Source: Acanthochlamys bracteata (Eukaryota > Streptophyta > Magnoliopsida > Pandanales > Velloziaceae). From it: 64,000 nt of DNA. Numbering within the stretch: position 1 is the stretch's first letter; each line of letters begins with the position of its first letter. Positions 42,346 through 57,434 of this stretch are shown here, piece by piece. The notes under the pieces are model-generated. The model was not told where the DNA came from and made no database searches. It saw nothing but the letters and a program-made list of their open reading frames with translations. The DNA is taken from assembly GCA_019914995.1 (NCBI GenBank), contig CM034128.1, forward strand, positions 9,703,501-9,767,500. Direction: 5' to 3'. A program made the translations under genes and the position numbers.

Positions 42346-45300
42346 ATGTTTATGAAACGGAATCTGTTGCTTTCTTCACTCAACCATTCTCACCACCACC
42401 AAACTATGTCGTTGTTTTTGTTTCTCGTTCTACTCTTGTCTGCGGCGGCGGGGGAGAATGGACGGATTCCGACGACTATAGAAGGACCGTTCAAGCCGGT
42501 GACACGGAGATTTGATAAGTCGCTGCGGCAGGGAAGCGATGATGTGCCGTTAACTGATCCAAGGTTGGCTAAGAAAGTTTCTGCAAATTTTCCAGAACAG
42601 ATCGCTCTCGCCGCTTCGTTTGATCCTAGTTCAATCTGGGTCTCCTGGGTCACTGGTATTTTTAATTAAAAGTTAATTAATTTGTTTAGTTATTCATTTA
42701 TTTTGGTGATATTGCTTTTGTAAGTGCTCGTAAGGTGTTTGTTCGATGAATTGCCGAACTGGAAATTTACTTTTTTGCTGGATTAGCTTCAGTTTGTAGT
42801 TGTTTTGCTCGTTCTTTGAGATAATTACCATGCAGATAGTGTTTGAGATGCCGGAACTATATTGCTAACATGAAATTGAATCTGTCCACGACGTGATTTA
42901 GTGACTTGATATGATGATTTCCTTATATGAATAAAAAGATTAACATAGTTTTATTTTACATTTATGTTCCATTGGAGCTTTGTTGATTGATTTCTTCAAA
43001 TTGTTTTTGAGTTGCAAAAACTGTATTTTAGACCTTTTAGTCTCGTGTTCTTGTTCAGTTTTTTTTTCTTTGTGGACCATGTTTGCTTAAGATGTGCCTA
43101 AATTTGTGGGCCTTGTGGCTCAGGGAATGCACAGATCGGGGAAAATGTGAGCAGACTTGACCCAAATTCAGTTCGCAGCGAGGTGTGGTACGGTGAGGAG
43201 AGCGGGAAGTACCCATTTATGAAGAGAGGGAGCTCACTTGTTTATAGCCAGCTGTACCCTTTCAAGGGCCTTCTGAACTACACATCAGCCATTATACACC
43301 ACGTTAGGGTCCAAGGTAAAAGGAGGGAAATTTTGTAATTTAGTTGCTCTCGTCAATGTCATTCACATGTTCAGTTTATTGCCAACTCTATAAATGACTA
43401 ATTTCTTAGAAATTCCTTTTGATCTGCCATCTAGCTGGCTGCTTCAATACATTAATTCATTTGGTTGAACATTGTTATAGCTATGTGTATACCCTGTGCA
43501 TACCATGTCTATAAAAGCTTTAGTTTTTTTCGTCGGTGGAATTCAAAATCCACTTCCCTTAACTTCTAAGTCACTTTGTAATCTTTCTGTGGTAGGTCTA
43601 AAACCTGGAAAGAGATACTACTACAAATGCGGAGACAGCTCCTTGAAAGCACTAAGTGATGAAAATACATTTGAGACTTTCCCTTCATCTGGACCTAACG
43701 ACTATCCTAAGAAAATAGCAGTTCTTGGAGACTTGGGCTTGACAAGTAACTCAACAACCACAATAGATCATGTAAGCCATAACGATCCGTCCATGATATT
43801 GATGATTGGAGACTTAACTTATGCAAATCAGTATCTCACTATCGGGGGAAAAGGGGTTCCTTGCTTCTCTTGTGCATTTCCAGATGCACCCATTAGAGAG
43901 ACATATCAGCCTCGCTGGGATGGGTGGGGAAGGTACCATGTTTACGTAACATACTATTTCAGCCTGCTTTCAATGAAGTTCTCAACCCTTTCTAGATTAT
44001 GTCCTTAGCAGATGAAATGAGTGTTTCCGTTCAATAGATCCTTAAGTCAAGAAATTTGCCTTGTTTAACTACATTCTTGCATATAGGTTCTCAAAAGAAA
44101 AAAAAAACAAAAGAAAAGAAAACAATATTCTTATATATTAGGTATGCTTTTACTGAATTCTCTTCTCCTGTAGGTTTATGGAGAATTTAACATCAAGGAT
44201 TCCTATGATGGTCATTGAAGGCAATCATGAAATTGAACCACAAGTTGGTGGTCTCACTTTCCAATCATATCTAGCTCGCTTTGCTGTTCCATCAAAGGAG
44301 TCCGGCTCCAACAGTAACTTCTATTATTCCTTTAATGTTGGAGGTGTGCATTTCATCATGTTAGGAGCATATGTTGACTACAACCAGACAGGTACCTTAA
44401 GATTTATTTATGTTTTATATTTCATTATCGTAGGATTTGCTGCAGGTGATAGTAATTAAGTTCTCGTTTGCAGTTAATTTCTTGTTTGACTAATGTGTAC
44501 ATCTTACTAAGACGCTAAGGAGCTCTGTTGGATAGGTGATCAGTATGCCTGGCTCAAAAAAGATTTGAATCAAGTAAATCGTCAAGTTACCCCTTGGGTG
44601 GTGGCTGCTTGGCATCCACCTTGGTATAACAGCTACTCATCACACTACCAAGAATTTGAATGTATGAGGCAGGAAATGGAGGAGCTGTTATATAAATATG
44701 GAGTTGACATCGTCTTTTCTGGACATGTAAGCCAATTTCTGAATCAAATTAGACAGTGGCATAAGTTTTCTCGGAGTGCCTGTCTTGTGAGTTACAGCAC
44801 TGCTTGAATATGTGCAGTTTATGAAGGGATGTCTTGTATTCATGGTTTTATTTCTTCTGACAGGTACATGCATATGAACGTATGAACAGGGTGTTCAATT
44901 ACACATTGAATCCTTGTGGACCAGTTTATATAACAGTAGGAGATGGTGGAAACATTGAGAAAGTTGATGTCGACCATGCAGATGATCCTGGAAAGTGCCC
45001 TTCAAAAAGTGATAACATTCCAGAATTTGGAGGTGTTTGCCGCATAAATTTTACATCAGGTTCTGCAAAGGGTAAATTTTGCTGGGAAAAACAACCAGAG
45101 TGGAGTGCTTTTAGAGATAGCAGCTTTGGACATGGAATTCTAGAGGTTGGTTCTTGTAGTTATTAAGTGGAATTTGTTTCAAATAACTTGAATTTTAAAA
45201 AAAAAATGATGAGACTAGTAGCACATAGAAATGTTTAGGCTACACAGAAATGTTTAGGCTAATGCTTTTGTTGATAAGAGTGATGCGGACACAGGGATAG

Positions 45301-45555
45301 CATGTCTACATGGCAGCACTTCCCTACAAGTCTCATGTATAGTTTCTGACACAGGTCATTAATTCCACGTACGCCTTGTGGACTTGGCACCGTAATCAGG
45401 ATATGTATGGGAAAAATAGCAAAGGAGACCAAATTTACATAGTGAGGCAGCCAAAATTATGCTCAATGAACATCGCAAGTGGCAGTAAGGCAGCGAATGG
45501 CTCTAAGGCAGCGACAAAGGAAAGTACAACATCAGAGAATAGGTCTGCTCATTGA
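42346..45555 (+). CDS. PAP23: Purple acid phosphatase, PAP23/PAP15 (phytase) type
   Basis: Secreted metallophosphatase that releases phosphate from organic esters, in a subgroup that includes phytases. Seven exons: 42346-42655, 43124-43315, 43596-43932, 44174-44391, 44536-44726, 44864-45145, 45355-45555, for 576 aa. A hydrophobic signal segment (MSLFLFLVLLLSAAAG) follows a short charged leader, so a start at the second ATG (near 42405) is possible. The metal-binding motifs are all present: GDLG (Asp213), GDLTYANQY (Asp240, Tyr243), GNHE (Asn297, His298), WHPPWY (His379) and GHVHAYER (His416, His418). The N-terminal Fn3-like domain includes IWVSWVTG and YSQLYPFKGLLNYTS. 'GKGVPCFSCAFPDAPIRETY' and 'CGPVYITVGDGGNIEKVDVD' match PAP23 best, as I recall the family. 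The C-terminus has a short Lys/Ala/Ser-rich tail. Confidence 0.95.
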
Positions 45556-48273
45556 ATGTTCTTAATGAAGATTGATCAGAATTATAAAACAGTGGAGTGT
45601 CTGGTTATGGTACTCAAAAGTTAACATTACTGGTTGTCTGATTGCGCATGGGCATTCTAGTGATGACAGTAAGTCCAAATAAAGTGAGTTTACTTTTTAA
45701 TGCTTTCACCAATCCCCGTTTATCTTTCAATATGCTATTTGAAATAGTAAGTTTTCCCTTGTAAGGGTATGTATAGTGGTTATCGTACTCCATAGTAATA
45801 CGCTTAAGACTTGATTAATTTAGGGTGTCTTTAATTGATAGGAAGTGACTTTTGTGAATTTGGCGGAAATGAATTCGGCAAAAGTGGATTACATGTGAGT
45901 TCGGTGACTTCGTGGTAAACTGATCCAGAAAATAATTTCGAAGTCAAAATCTGACGAGAGAAAGTGAGTTCCGTGCAATTGAAACACTCTTTAGATGTGT
46001 TCTTTTGTGTTGAAAGTGAGTTACTGAAAGTGAGCTATTGTGAATAGTGCTTGACTTGCACTGACCTCAACATAAAAGGATGAGCCTGGTCGTATTGGTT
46101 TTAAGTTATGTGTTTTTTATAGAAAGAAGTGAGCTAAAAGTGATTTATTATGTTCTTTTTTATAACTGAAAATGAGCCGGAAGTCATTTTTTAATGGAAA
46201 TAAGTGAGTAGTAAGAGTGAAAAATACACACCCTTAGTGCAAGGCAGTAGGACTGTCATCCATCTGAAGAGAGGTAGCTATTTTTATTTTTATTATGACT
46301 TTGTAGCATATTCTCACAATAAGTTATTTCTTGTTAGGTCGAGCTTTCTGAAAGCTCGAATAGATTTTCCTACCTTCCAATGGAAATAATGGTTGAAGCT
46401 GTCTTTCTTTTGTAGTTGCCAGAGGAATTCCGAGTGCTTCAACGGTTCATCTACTATTGTGTTAATCTTTACTTTTCTCTTCTCCTGAAACTTTCCTTCA
46501 GGAACTGATTACTGACAAAATGGTTGCGAGTCGAATTGATCATTTACTGGTTATTCATTATTCGGAATTAAATTTGTATGTTTAGATCACTTGCATTTTA
46601 GAACTGTATACCTGATCTACAAGAAAGAAAAGGCACGGGGTAGACTTAGCTGTTGATCTGGAGTTTGGTGCACTACTTGTTTCTTATTTGCGCATGTTTG
46701 CTTTGCTTGAAGTGAAGTTTCAGAAAGTGAGTTACCTAAAGTGATCGATAAAAGTGAGTTTAATTTTTATATTTATTTTGTATTGAAAGTAAGTTTGAAA
46801 TAGGAGTACTTAGTTTTAAATGTGTTAGAAGTGGAGTTAAAAGTGAATTGAATTTTGTATTTATTTTTTTATTGAAGTGAATTTTGTTGGAACAAAATTG
46901 AGTTTAAAGTGCAAATAATCAAGTCCTTTTATGTGGGTGAAGATTTTGCGGTAGCCGGCCAGCATAGCGCATGCTCATTCTGGATGACATCTCGCTTCTG
47001 TAAGATAATTTTCTGTAATCATTTCATCAACAGCATAAATAACTGTTCTTTTTTCCAAAGATTTTTTTCCTGTGTCACTGACGCATGTGGTTGTTCTGGT
47101 CTGGTCTGGTGTTGTATACCTGAAAATAATCGTAAATGAAGATGTTTGGAATTGAGCGAACTGTGACTTCATATTTACCCTTGTCTTACCGTACTCACGG
47201 CATGTTTGTACGTGCTTATTTTATTAATTAGTTGCTTAGAAGTGTTCTTTCAGTATAAGTTGTTCACTCTAACATTTAGATAGTGTTTTGTTTTAAATTT
47301 TATTTCATATTTAAAATAATTTTTTATAATATAATATTTATTTAAAATCTAAAAAATATAAAAAATTATATGTATATTATTATTATTTAATTTTGTTTTT
47401 AAACTAAAAAAATTATTTTGTAAATATTTTAGACGTTTTGCAAGCCATATGTAGCTTATTATTTTGTGACATTTCGTGAAGAATTTAAAATTTCTAATCG
47501 TGACTCTCAATTTTCAGATATTTTTATTTAAGAAAATGAATTCTATTATTCATAAAAGATTACTTATATAAATAATTAATAAGTTATTTAGATATTCGAA
47601 TTATTTGGGACTATTATCTATAAATTAATTAATATTAATTATGTAAGATTAAAAATTGTATAAATAAATTTACTATATATATAAGATATATCTACATATA
47701 TATACTTTTCAGATTATATAAAAGATATATCAGTGATTACTTTTTTCAGTTTAATTATTTTTATCAAATACTATCTTCAATTTATTTTATGAGTAATCTT
47801 ATTCTATCCAACTCATTATTTTAGTAGTTTGTAATATTATATAAGTCTTTCATGATTCTGAATGAATTCATTCTCAACTAAAGTCATTGTTTCAATCTTA
47901 TATTTTATAGAGAACTGCGGTAAGGCTTTGTCTAGAGGAATCAAAATCTGAAAACGAAAGCAGAAAAATCTCTGTTGTTTTCAGGTACATCACCTGCTGC
48001 TAAACGCACTGAAAAAAGGTGCCAACATATTTAATTTTTTTAGAATTTTTATAAAAAAATTCTAAAATAAAATAATATTATTTTTATTAAAATTAAAATA
48101 AATAAAGATTTCAAAGCGTAAGTTTTTTAATTTTTAAAAATAAAAAATATTGTTAAAATTTAGTAAAACTATAAAGTAAACAATTAAATAAAAAATATTG
48201 AAAAACTCAAGTTAAATAACACATAAAAACAATATTAGTGAATAGCGAGGCAAAGGGACTTGACTAAACCAGT
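45556..48273. other. Intergenic with short-motif repeat tract
   Basis: After the phosphatase 3' UTR, the region about 45838-46880 contains many scattered copies of 'aaagtgagtt' and close variants ('gaaagtgagttactgaaagtgagc', 'aaaagtgagttt', 'gaagtgaattt'), suggesting a decayed repeat or transposon. An A/T-rich MITE-like segment lies at 47281-47455, followed by unique A/T-rich DNA. No gene is supported. Confidence 0.45.
47281..47455. repeat. A/T-rich MITE-like element, partial
   Basis: 'ttttatttcatatttaaaataattttttataatataat' and 'aaaatctaaaaaatataaaaaatt' match the A/T-rich theme of the elements at 37.4 and 9.3 kb. Ends are not clear. Confidence 0.4.
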
Positions 48274-48339
48274 GACGCGCATGGTTTTGTTTTCCTGCGT
48301 CCCCAGAAGACCGACGCGCGTGGTTTCGTTGTCCTACGT
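48274..48339 (+). promoter_or_regulatory. Duplicated 27-bp element with anaerobic-response-like motifs
   Basis: Two 27-bp direct repeats (48274-48300 and 48313-48339) match at 23 of 27 positions, with starts 39 bp apart. Each contains GACGCGC followed by TGGTTT. TGGTTT is the core GT motif of the anaerobic response element of plant ADH1 genes, and AAACCA also occurs just upstream near 48267. The pair lies 165-230 bp before the ADH start codon. Function is inferred from position and motif. Confidence 0.55.
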
Positions 48340-48488
48340 GCCACTTGGCAGAACTCACTAGACTAACAAAGTGGAAATTTTCTACAAATCCCTTCTCTCC
48401 TTTCATTTCCGCAACACTCGCTCAAGCCATTGTTGTTCTTCTTCTTCTTATTTCCTTCTATTCCAATTTCGATCCGAATTTCTGTTGA

Positions 48489-51472
<2,984 letters not shown>

Positions 51473-52084
51473 GAGGAGCAAAGTTCTTCCAAAGAGGAAG
51501 GGGAGAGTTCGATCAACTGGAAATTGCATGTTGTAGTAGTAGATTGTGCACAAGTTGGTTGGTACTCGTTCTTCAGATGTTTAATATGGTCTTTATGTTT
51601 TATGCATTGTGTTTATGTAAGGATATTGTAAAAAATAATAAGGCTGTCAAAGCCTTACTACTGTAGGGACGCCTTCTACGGCCTCCCTTCATGTGCCTAT
51701 GTCACTTGTTGTCCATGTCTTACATCCTCGTTGTAGTGAATGTTCAAGGGAGTTCTACCTCTAGGTCTAGTTAAACATTCTCAGTTTCTTTGCCGTTGAT
51801 GTTTGTCTGTGCCATGCCTAGATTCTATGAGTGTGTTTTGATCCTCTGAAGGTGCTTTTCTTTCAAGGAGTTCCAAGTCCTGAAACTAACCAGAGCAGCT
51901 GTTATTGTCATTTAACTATACCCAAAGCATCTTACATGGCTACAGGTGATTTCACCATAAGTGATTGATTGTTTTTGGTTAAAAATTAACTTTATTATCA
52001 CTTTTATATTTATTTAAAAATTTTACTGTTTAATAATGTATTATTTACTCATTTTTTAAAAATTTGTTTTCAAGCCAGTAAAAT
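51473..52084. other. ADH1 3' UTR and spacer
   Basis: The first part is probably the 3' UTR of ADH1, with 'aaaaaataataagg' near 51630. No separate gene is seen. Confidence 0.5.
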
Positions 52085-52804
52085 CAGTGTTTTAACATCT
52101 AACCCGATTCGGCCGGGTCGATCCGAAATTCGACAACCCAACATAATTCCGGGTTAGATTAGCAGCATAATCTGGTATGCAATAAATTCGATAAAATCTG
52201 ATCGATCCGATCGGTTTTTGAATAATCTGATGATCTGGTACAACGGATTGACCCGGTATGATTATTAAAAAAAAAATTTAAAATCTGATCGCTCTTTGAA
52301 TTATTTTGCTGCTTCGAATTATTTATGTTAAGTTTTTAACTCTCCGTCTCCCTATAATTCATTTTTTTGCTGTCTTCTCGGCGCCGATCATTGCTACTGC
52401 TATCACGCTCTATTGATCGTCGTCGAACCATCTTTACTCTGCTGATCCTTACTATATATATAAGGTGACAAATAGTTATACACAATTACATATAATGTAG
52501 CTAATTTGTAATGTTTAAAATATTGAGATTCTTTTATATTTTGAATTTTTTGGTTATTGTTTTGATTCTTAAAAATTATTGCTTTAAAAATGAAAGATGT
52601 AACTTAAAAAAATATATTTAATATTTACTGTATATAATTATATTTTAAAAAAATTTTAAATAACTACTACGATAAATATTATATAATATATATACTATAT
52701 TATAATATTAATATTTATTTAATAAATTTGATTTGATTTAGTAGATCAATCCGGTGATCCGATAATATTTTGGGTCAACCACGGGCTTGGTTTTAACAAC
52801 ACTG
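52085..52804. mobile_element. hAT-like non-autonomous transposon (MITE), 720 bp
   Basis: The left end reads CAGTGTTTTAACATC and the right end GGTTTTAACAACACTG, imperfect terminal inverted repeats starting CAGTG, as in many hAT elements. The flanking octamers are AGTAAAAT on the left (52077-52084) and AGTAAAAC on the right (52805-52812), an 8-bp target duplication with one mismatch, also a hAT hallmark. The subterminal zones have 'ctaacccgattcggccgggtcgatccg' on the left and 'gatcaatccggtgatccgat' on the right. No transposase frame is present. Confidence 0.75.
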
Positions 52805-53134
52805 AGTAAAACAGATCCTACAGATTTCTTCCGGTAACTCGCTCTCAAAAGTCCTTGAAGATATTTCGAAATGAAATTTGGTTGGGCGCCTGTTGTTTCA
52901 ACTTTCAATAAGTTTGCCAGTAGAGTTCAACTGACTTGTAGCGACGACTGTATGAAAGTCCCAATCTAATCCAGCTTAGAAGGATAAGATTAACGGCCCA
53001 CTGGGCCCTTTAATCTTGTCCGGTAGTACAAATGTCAAGCATTGAATCCACGGCCCACGTGAAAATCAAACTCAAATTCTAAAACCAAAACCAATGCCAT
53101 CAAGCCCTGGCCCACCAGAATCGATCAGTCTTTG
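52805..53134. other. Spacer upstream of the CBS-domain gene
   Basis: Ordinary-composition DNA forming the promoter of the next gene. No coding signal is seen. Confidence 0.45.
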
Positions 53135-53141
53135 TATAAAT
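53135..53141 (+). promoter_or_regulatory. TATA box of the CBS-domain gene
   Basis: TATAAAT lies 77-83 bp upstream of the ATG at 53218, with a GA-rich leader between (AAAGAAAGAAAG). Confidence 0.65.
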
Positions 53142-53217
53142 GCAAACGTTTCACTGCTTCAGTGTTTTTATTCAGAAAGAAAAGAAAGAAAGAAAGAAAG
53201 CTCACTTTGCTTGATTC

Positions 53218-54341
53218 ATGGCCTGCGTAATTCCTCTTCAGCTTCAAGGAACCGTGATACCAGCTAAATTTGCTGGAAAATACAGCAATAGACTTCTTTC
53301 AAGATCGAAGATCTCGGTAAAAACCAGAGCTGCAACTGATGATTTAAGACTTGACATGGTTGAGAACCCTGAAGGTATTATCTCAGGTGAATGGCCTAAC
53401 AATTTCTCGCTTCTCAGCTTCGACGATCTTCGCGCTTACCTCGAGTCTCACGTCATCTCCAGAGAGGTCCCAATCTTATTTATGAAATTCTTCTACCAAA
53501 CAATGGTTAAAGAACATGTATACATGATTGTTTTGTTTCAAACTGTTGTTCGAATTTGTAGATCAATCCTTCAACGCAGTTGTGGGAGGTTATGTCGATG
53601 CCAGTAACGACTGTGACCGCAGAGCAGACGGTGGGAGACACTGATGATTTGTTTCAGGTTATTTCTGGGTTCCCTGTTGTTGATATTGAGCAGAGATGCA
53701 TTGGAGTTGTTTCCAAGGAAGATAGAGATAGAGCTAGCAGTAAGGTAAGCTCTCTCTCTCTCTCTCTCTCTTTCTCTAATTATTCTATATATATTTGAAT
53801 GTTTTTCTTCTGATATAACAACAATAACTACTAGCCGTAATAATTATTCTAGGTAGAGCTGGTTATATGGATCGTTTCCTGATTAATTTACTAATGGATA
53901 AATTATTTTCAATCATGACGACTTTTGTGTTTGATGAAGCAGATGATTAAGATTGGGGAGATAATGTCTTCTCCAGCTATTACAATGACAGCAGACAAGA
54001 CAGTTATGGGTAAGAACACTATAAAAATTTCATGAATATGCAAAGTTGAATTACAACTTGATCTCAAACACTGTTCGCTTTTTTATATTTTACTTTTAAC
54101 ATTTTCTACTTAACAGATGCTGCAGCTTTAATGCTAAAGAAGAAGGTTTACAGAATACCTATTACAAAGGAAAACATGCGTGTTATAGGTGAGATTGTTC
54201 ATATATCATACAACACAAAAAAAATTCCATCTTTTTCTTTTTTAACATAAAGTATCTTTTTTTTTTCTGATGCAAACTGCTTTCTCAGGGATCGTCACTC
54301 GTACTGATATATTCAAAGCACTGGAAAGGCCAACGCAATAA
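53218..54341 (+). CDS. CBS-domain protein, probably plastid-targeted
   Basis: Small protein with a CBS pair, a fold that usually senses adenine nucleotides and regulates partner proteins. Five exons: 53218-53466, 53562-53744, 53943-54009, 54117-54188, 54289-54341, for 207 aa in one frame. The first 40 residues are Ser/Arg/Lys-rich with few acids (ending RSKISVKTRAATDD), like a chloroplast transit peptide. The first CBS motif spans about residues 84-145 (LWEVMSMPVTTVTAEQTVGD, FPVVDIEQRCIGVVSKED). The second spans about 146-207 (IGEIMSSPAITMTADKTVMD, YRIPITKENMRVIGIVTRTD). The donor of intron 1 (GAGAG|GTCCCA) is weak, so the exon 1 edge is the least certain. I cannot match a named orthologue such as CBSX1-6. 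Confidence 0.85.
53750..53771. repeat. (CT)n microsatellite in intron 2 of the CBS gene
   Basis: About 11 CT units directly follow the 5' splice site GTAAG. Confidence 0.95.
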
Positions 54342-54807
54342 GCTGTACTTCATTGTCATGAACTTGTATATATATGTAAAGAAGTTTTTATGAGGAAGAT
54401 AATAACCTGTGAGTTGCTTTCATGTGGAAGTTAGTGTGGATTTTTGTGTGTATATATATATTAATGATAAATTCTATTCTGAGCAAGTATATATTGAAAA
54501 GTTTACTGGTTCTAATAATTTGCAACGCGATATTTCTTTGGCAACAATGAAAACTACAATACCGAAAAGTCACATCCAATTGTTAATTTTGTCCAACTCC
54601 ACTTTCTTGTAGCAAATTTCGATCGCGTTACTCCCTGGTATAAGAAGATAACAGAATCCTAAACAGTTGTATACTACATATGCAAGGAATTCAAGCACAA
54701 AGAGAAGCACAACCACAATCATAAAAGGACAGTTTTGGATACAGAATGGTGAATTATCTTGGACGTAGGACGTAAAGTTATGGCAGAGAAGCTTTTACAC
54801 CTGAACT
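54342..54807. other. Convergent 3' flanks of the CBS and shugoshin genes
   Basis: The plus-strand CBS gene and the minus-strand shugoshin gene end facing each other, so this 466-bp gap holds both 3' UTRs. The short open frames on either strand are chance. Confidence 0.5.
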
Positions 54808-57434
54808 TTATTCTCTCCGCATTTTCACTTTCAAAGATATCTCCTTGTATGAACTGACTTTCTCAGCTGCCTTGCGCGTAGGTCTTCCAGTAGACAGCCT
54901 TCTTGTTTCTTGCTTCTCATGCTGTTGGGTTTCTTGAGAGTTTTTCTGCTCAATGAACTTCGCTTGGTCGGCTTGAGAGGTTGAAATAGCTGGTGGAGGC
55001 AGGTGTGACTGAATACACACATCTTTGTTCATGTCATCAATGATCTGCTTTCCATCTACTACAGGAAGATCCTCCATGGTGCCCAATTCTTGGACAGATG
55101 GAGGCAGTTTGCAGTTTATGGTAGTATTTCTGCTTGAAGATTTTCTAGGACATTATAAGAGAGACTAGGAATTTTAGTATTGCATCTGCTAGAAAAGACT
55201 TGCAGGATATGCTGACTTAGGCTCACCTTTTTCTTAGATCTTTATCATGGACTGCAGCTTGAGTACCATTCATATCACCAGAGCTGATAATTTTTTTCTC
55301 TTCTCGCTCCTTATGCTGTTGGGGTTCTCTCTGATTTTCCTGCTCAATAAGCACCCTTTGTTCTGCTGGATAGTTCAAAGAGGATTCAGTCAGGTTTAAA
55401 ACACTGCATCCCTCTTCAGACACAGCTTTACAGGCATATGCACCATTCAGTTGGTCAACATTCTCAATCTTGCCTGATTCTTGGGTGAACTGATGCAATT
55501 CATCCTGCCTGATTGTGGATCTCCTATTGGATCTTCTAAGCAATGACACAATTCAGTATTAGTTAGACTGAGCTTCTTTTAACTAACAGAAGCATGAAAT
55601 TAATTTGTGGCCTCACCTTTTCTTCTCAACTTTGTCCCTGAAAGCTGTGTGGGCAGATATATTATTAGAACTTGAAAGTTCTTCAGTTTCTTTTTTCTCA
55701 TCCTCTTGAGAACCTTTTTCATTCTTTTTCTCTATGAATGCCTCCAGTTCTACTTCAGAGTTCAAACTAGAGGATACCACTGTGTGTAACTGAACATCTT
55801 TACCTTCGGACTTCTCCTCATTAGTCTGCATGCCATCCATTACATCAACATCCTCAATCTTTTCCAATTCTTTGGTGGATTGAAGAATTTCAGGAGGCAG
55901 GTTGGTGGAACTCAATCTTGTAGATTTTCTGAGTCAAGAGGAGAGTTACCTTGCTTATGAGATTTTTTGAGTAAGCAACTATCAGGGAGAAAACAGTGAA
56001 TCAAGCCTACCTTGTTCTGACATCCGTATGCTTGGTCATGTCACTGGTCATAATACTAGAGCTCAAAGCTGCAAGACCCATAACGTGAGTTTGATCACAA
56101 AAATCTAAGAAATCCATCTAGAGTAAGAGTACAATAACTTACATTGATCTGGGTTTGCTGACCTGCTGTTGGAGCAACTTTCCACATTACCAACCACAAT
56201 GCAATCTCTTTCCTGATCCTTCATCGTGAGGTAAACATGAGCATACATCAGGGATCAAGAAAAAGTGGATCAAGACAGGTGCAGGTCAAGCAGTTAAGGT
56301 ACCTTAGCGTCAATTCTCTCGTGAACTTGCTGGCTCAGTTTCTCTTCCTAAAAGAAGTAACCGTAAACTTCATAGACAGCATCAGGACTTGCAATAGAAA
56401 AACCATAAGCTACTACGTACCTCCAGTTTCACAGATTTGGATTTTAGAACTGCATTTGTGCATCCAAGCTCATGCTGCAATTCTCTCATCTATCCAACAG
56501 TTGACAACATGAAAGCATAAATCAAGGGTCACCAGCGCAAGTATTCAGTATAAAATGAGCATGATCATTGAAGAAATCAATCAAAAGCGCACAACTGAAG
56601 TTAAGGAGCATTCTTCAATTTACAATAGAAAGATGGAACTACCCACAATATCTAGCTATCTCAAAATATCTGTCTTCAACATGTACAAGGTTAGTTTAAG
56701 TATGTATAAGATAAGTTAGACAACAATCTTAAACAAAGGTTGCTTAAAGTAAGTGTACTTTTTTCGTCAAAACAAGGGCAACGGAAGGAATAATTGACCA
56801 AATAAGCCTCCAACTACAAATCAAAACATGAAAAGCAGAAACTTACTCTTTCTCTGAAAAAATTGAGCTCCTGCAGAAAAATGCAAGACATCATCTTAGT
56901 AAAGCTACAGTTTTGAAACTAAGAAAAAAGAGTTTAGGAATAGCTCGGAAAACGCACCGCTTGCATTTGAGTGTTAGTGCGAGCAAGCTGCAAGTTCTGC
57001 TGAGCAACTTTAGTTATTGCTGTCTGAAGCTTCTCAACTTCTTCCTCTTTCATCTCAATCATCTTGCTGGCATCTCCACCGACGCGACCGTAACATGTTA
57101 AAATTTCTACTAAATCAACTAAACTTTCACGCAAAAATTCAACAAATTCACTAACAATTGAAGTTCAAAGCACATACTTTCTCTCTGCCACGAGCTTCAA
57201 CAGAGCGGAATTCTCCTTCATTTCACCAAGAAATCAGAAAATTTGACCAAAAAAAAAGATAGACGAATTATTTATTTATTGAAAAATAACAACCTTGAGA
57301 AGTTGGGCAATATGATCTCTGGAATCATTAACACCACCAACGCCGCTGCACTTAAGTTTCTCGATTTCGAGCTTTGTGGATCTTCCAATGTTGGTTATAT
57401 CCGATAGTTTCTTACGCTTCACCACGCTCCCCAT
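54808..57434 (-). CDS. SGO1: Shugoshin, protector of centromeric cohesion
   Basis: Shugoshins recruit PP2A to centromeres and shield cohesin from separase in meiosis I. Eleven exons on the minus strand close into 505 aa: 57294-57434, 57178-57215, 56958-57066, 56847-56870, 56421-56489, 56303-56347, 56143-56218, 56011-56068, 55617-55928, 55227-55535, 54808-55144. The N-terminus has the plant motif KRKKLSDITN, then a coiled coil (ENSALLKLVAERN..., VEKLQTAITKVAQQNLQLAR, MRELQHELGCTNAVLKSKS). The C-terminal basic shugoshin motif is RRLSTGRPTRKAAEKVSSYK, followed by KVKMRRE. Exons 9, 10 and 11 are similar in size, all start in phase 2 and encode related acidic repeats (for example TKELEKIEDVD, TQESGKIENVD, VQELGTMEDLP). 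Exon 4 is only 24 bp. SGO1 versus SGO2 is not resolved. Confidence 0.88.
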
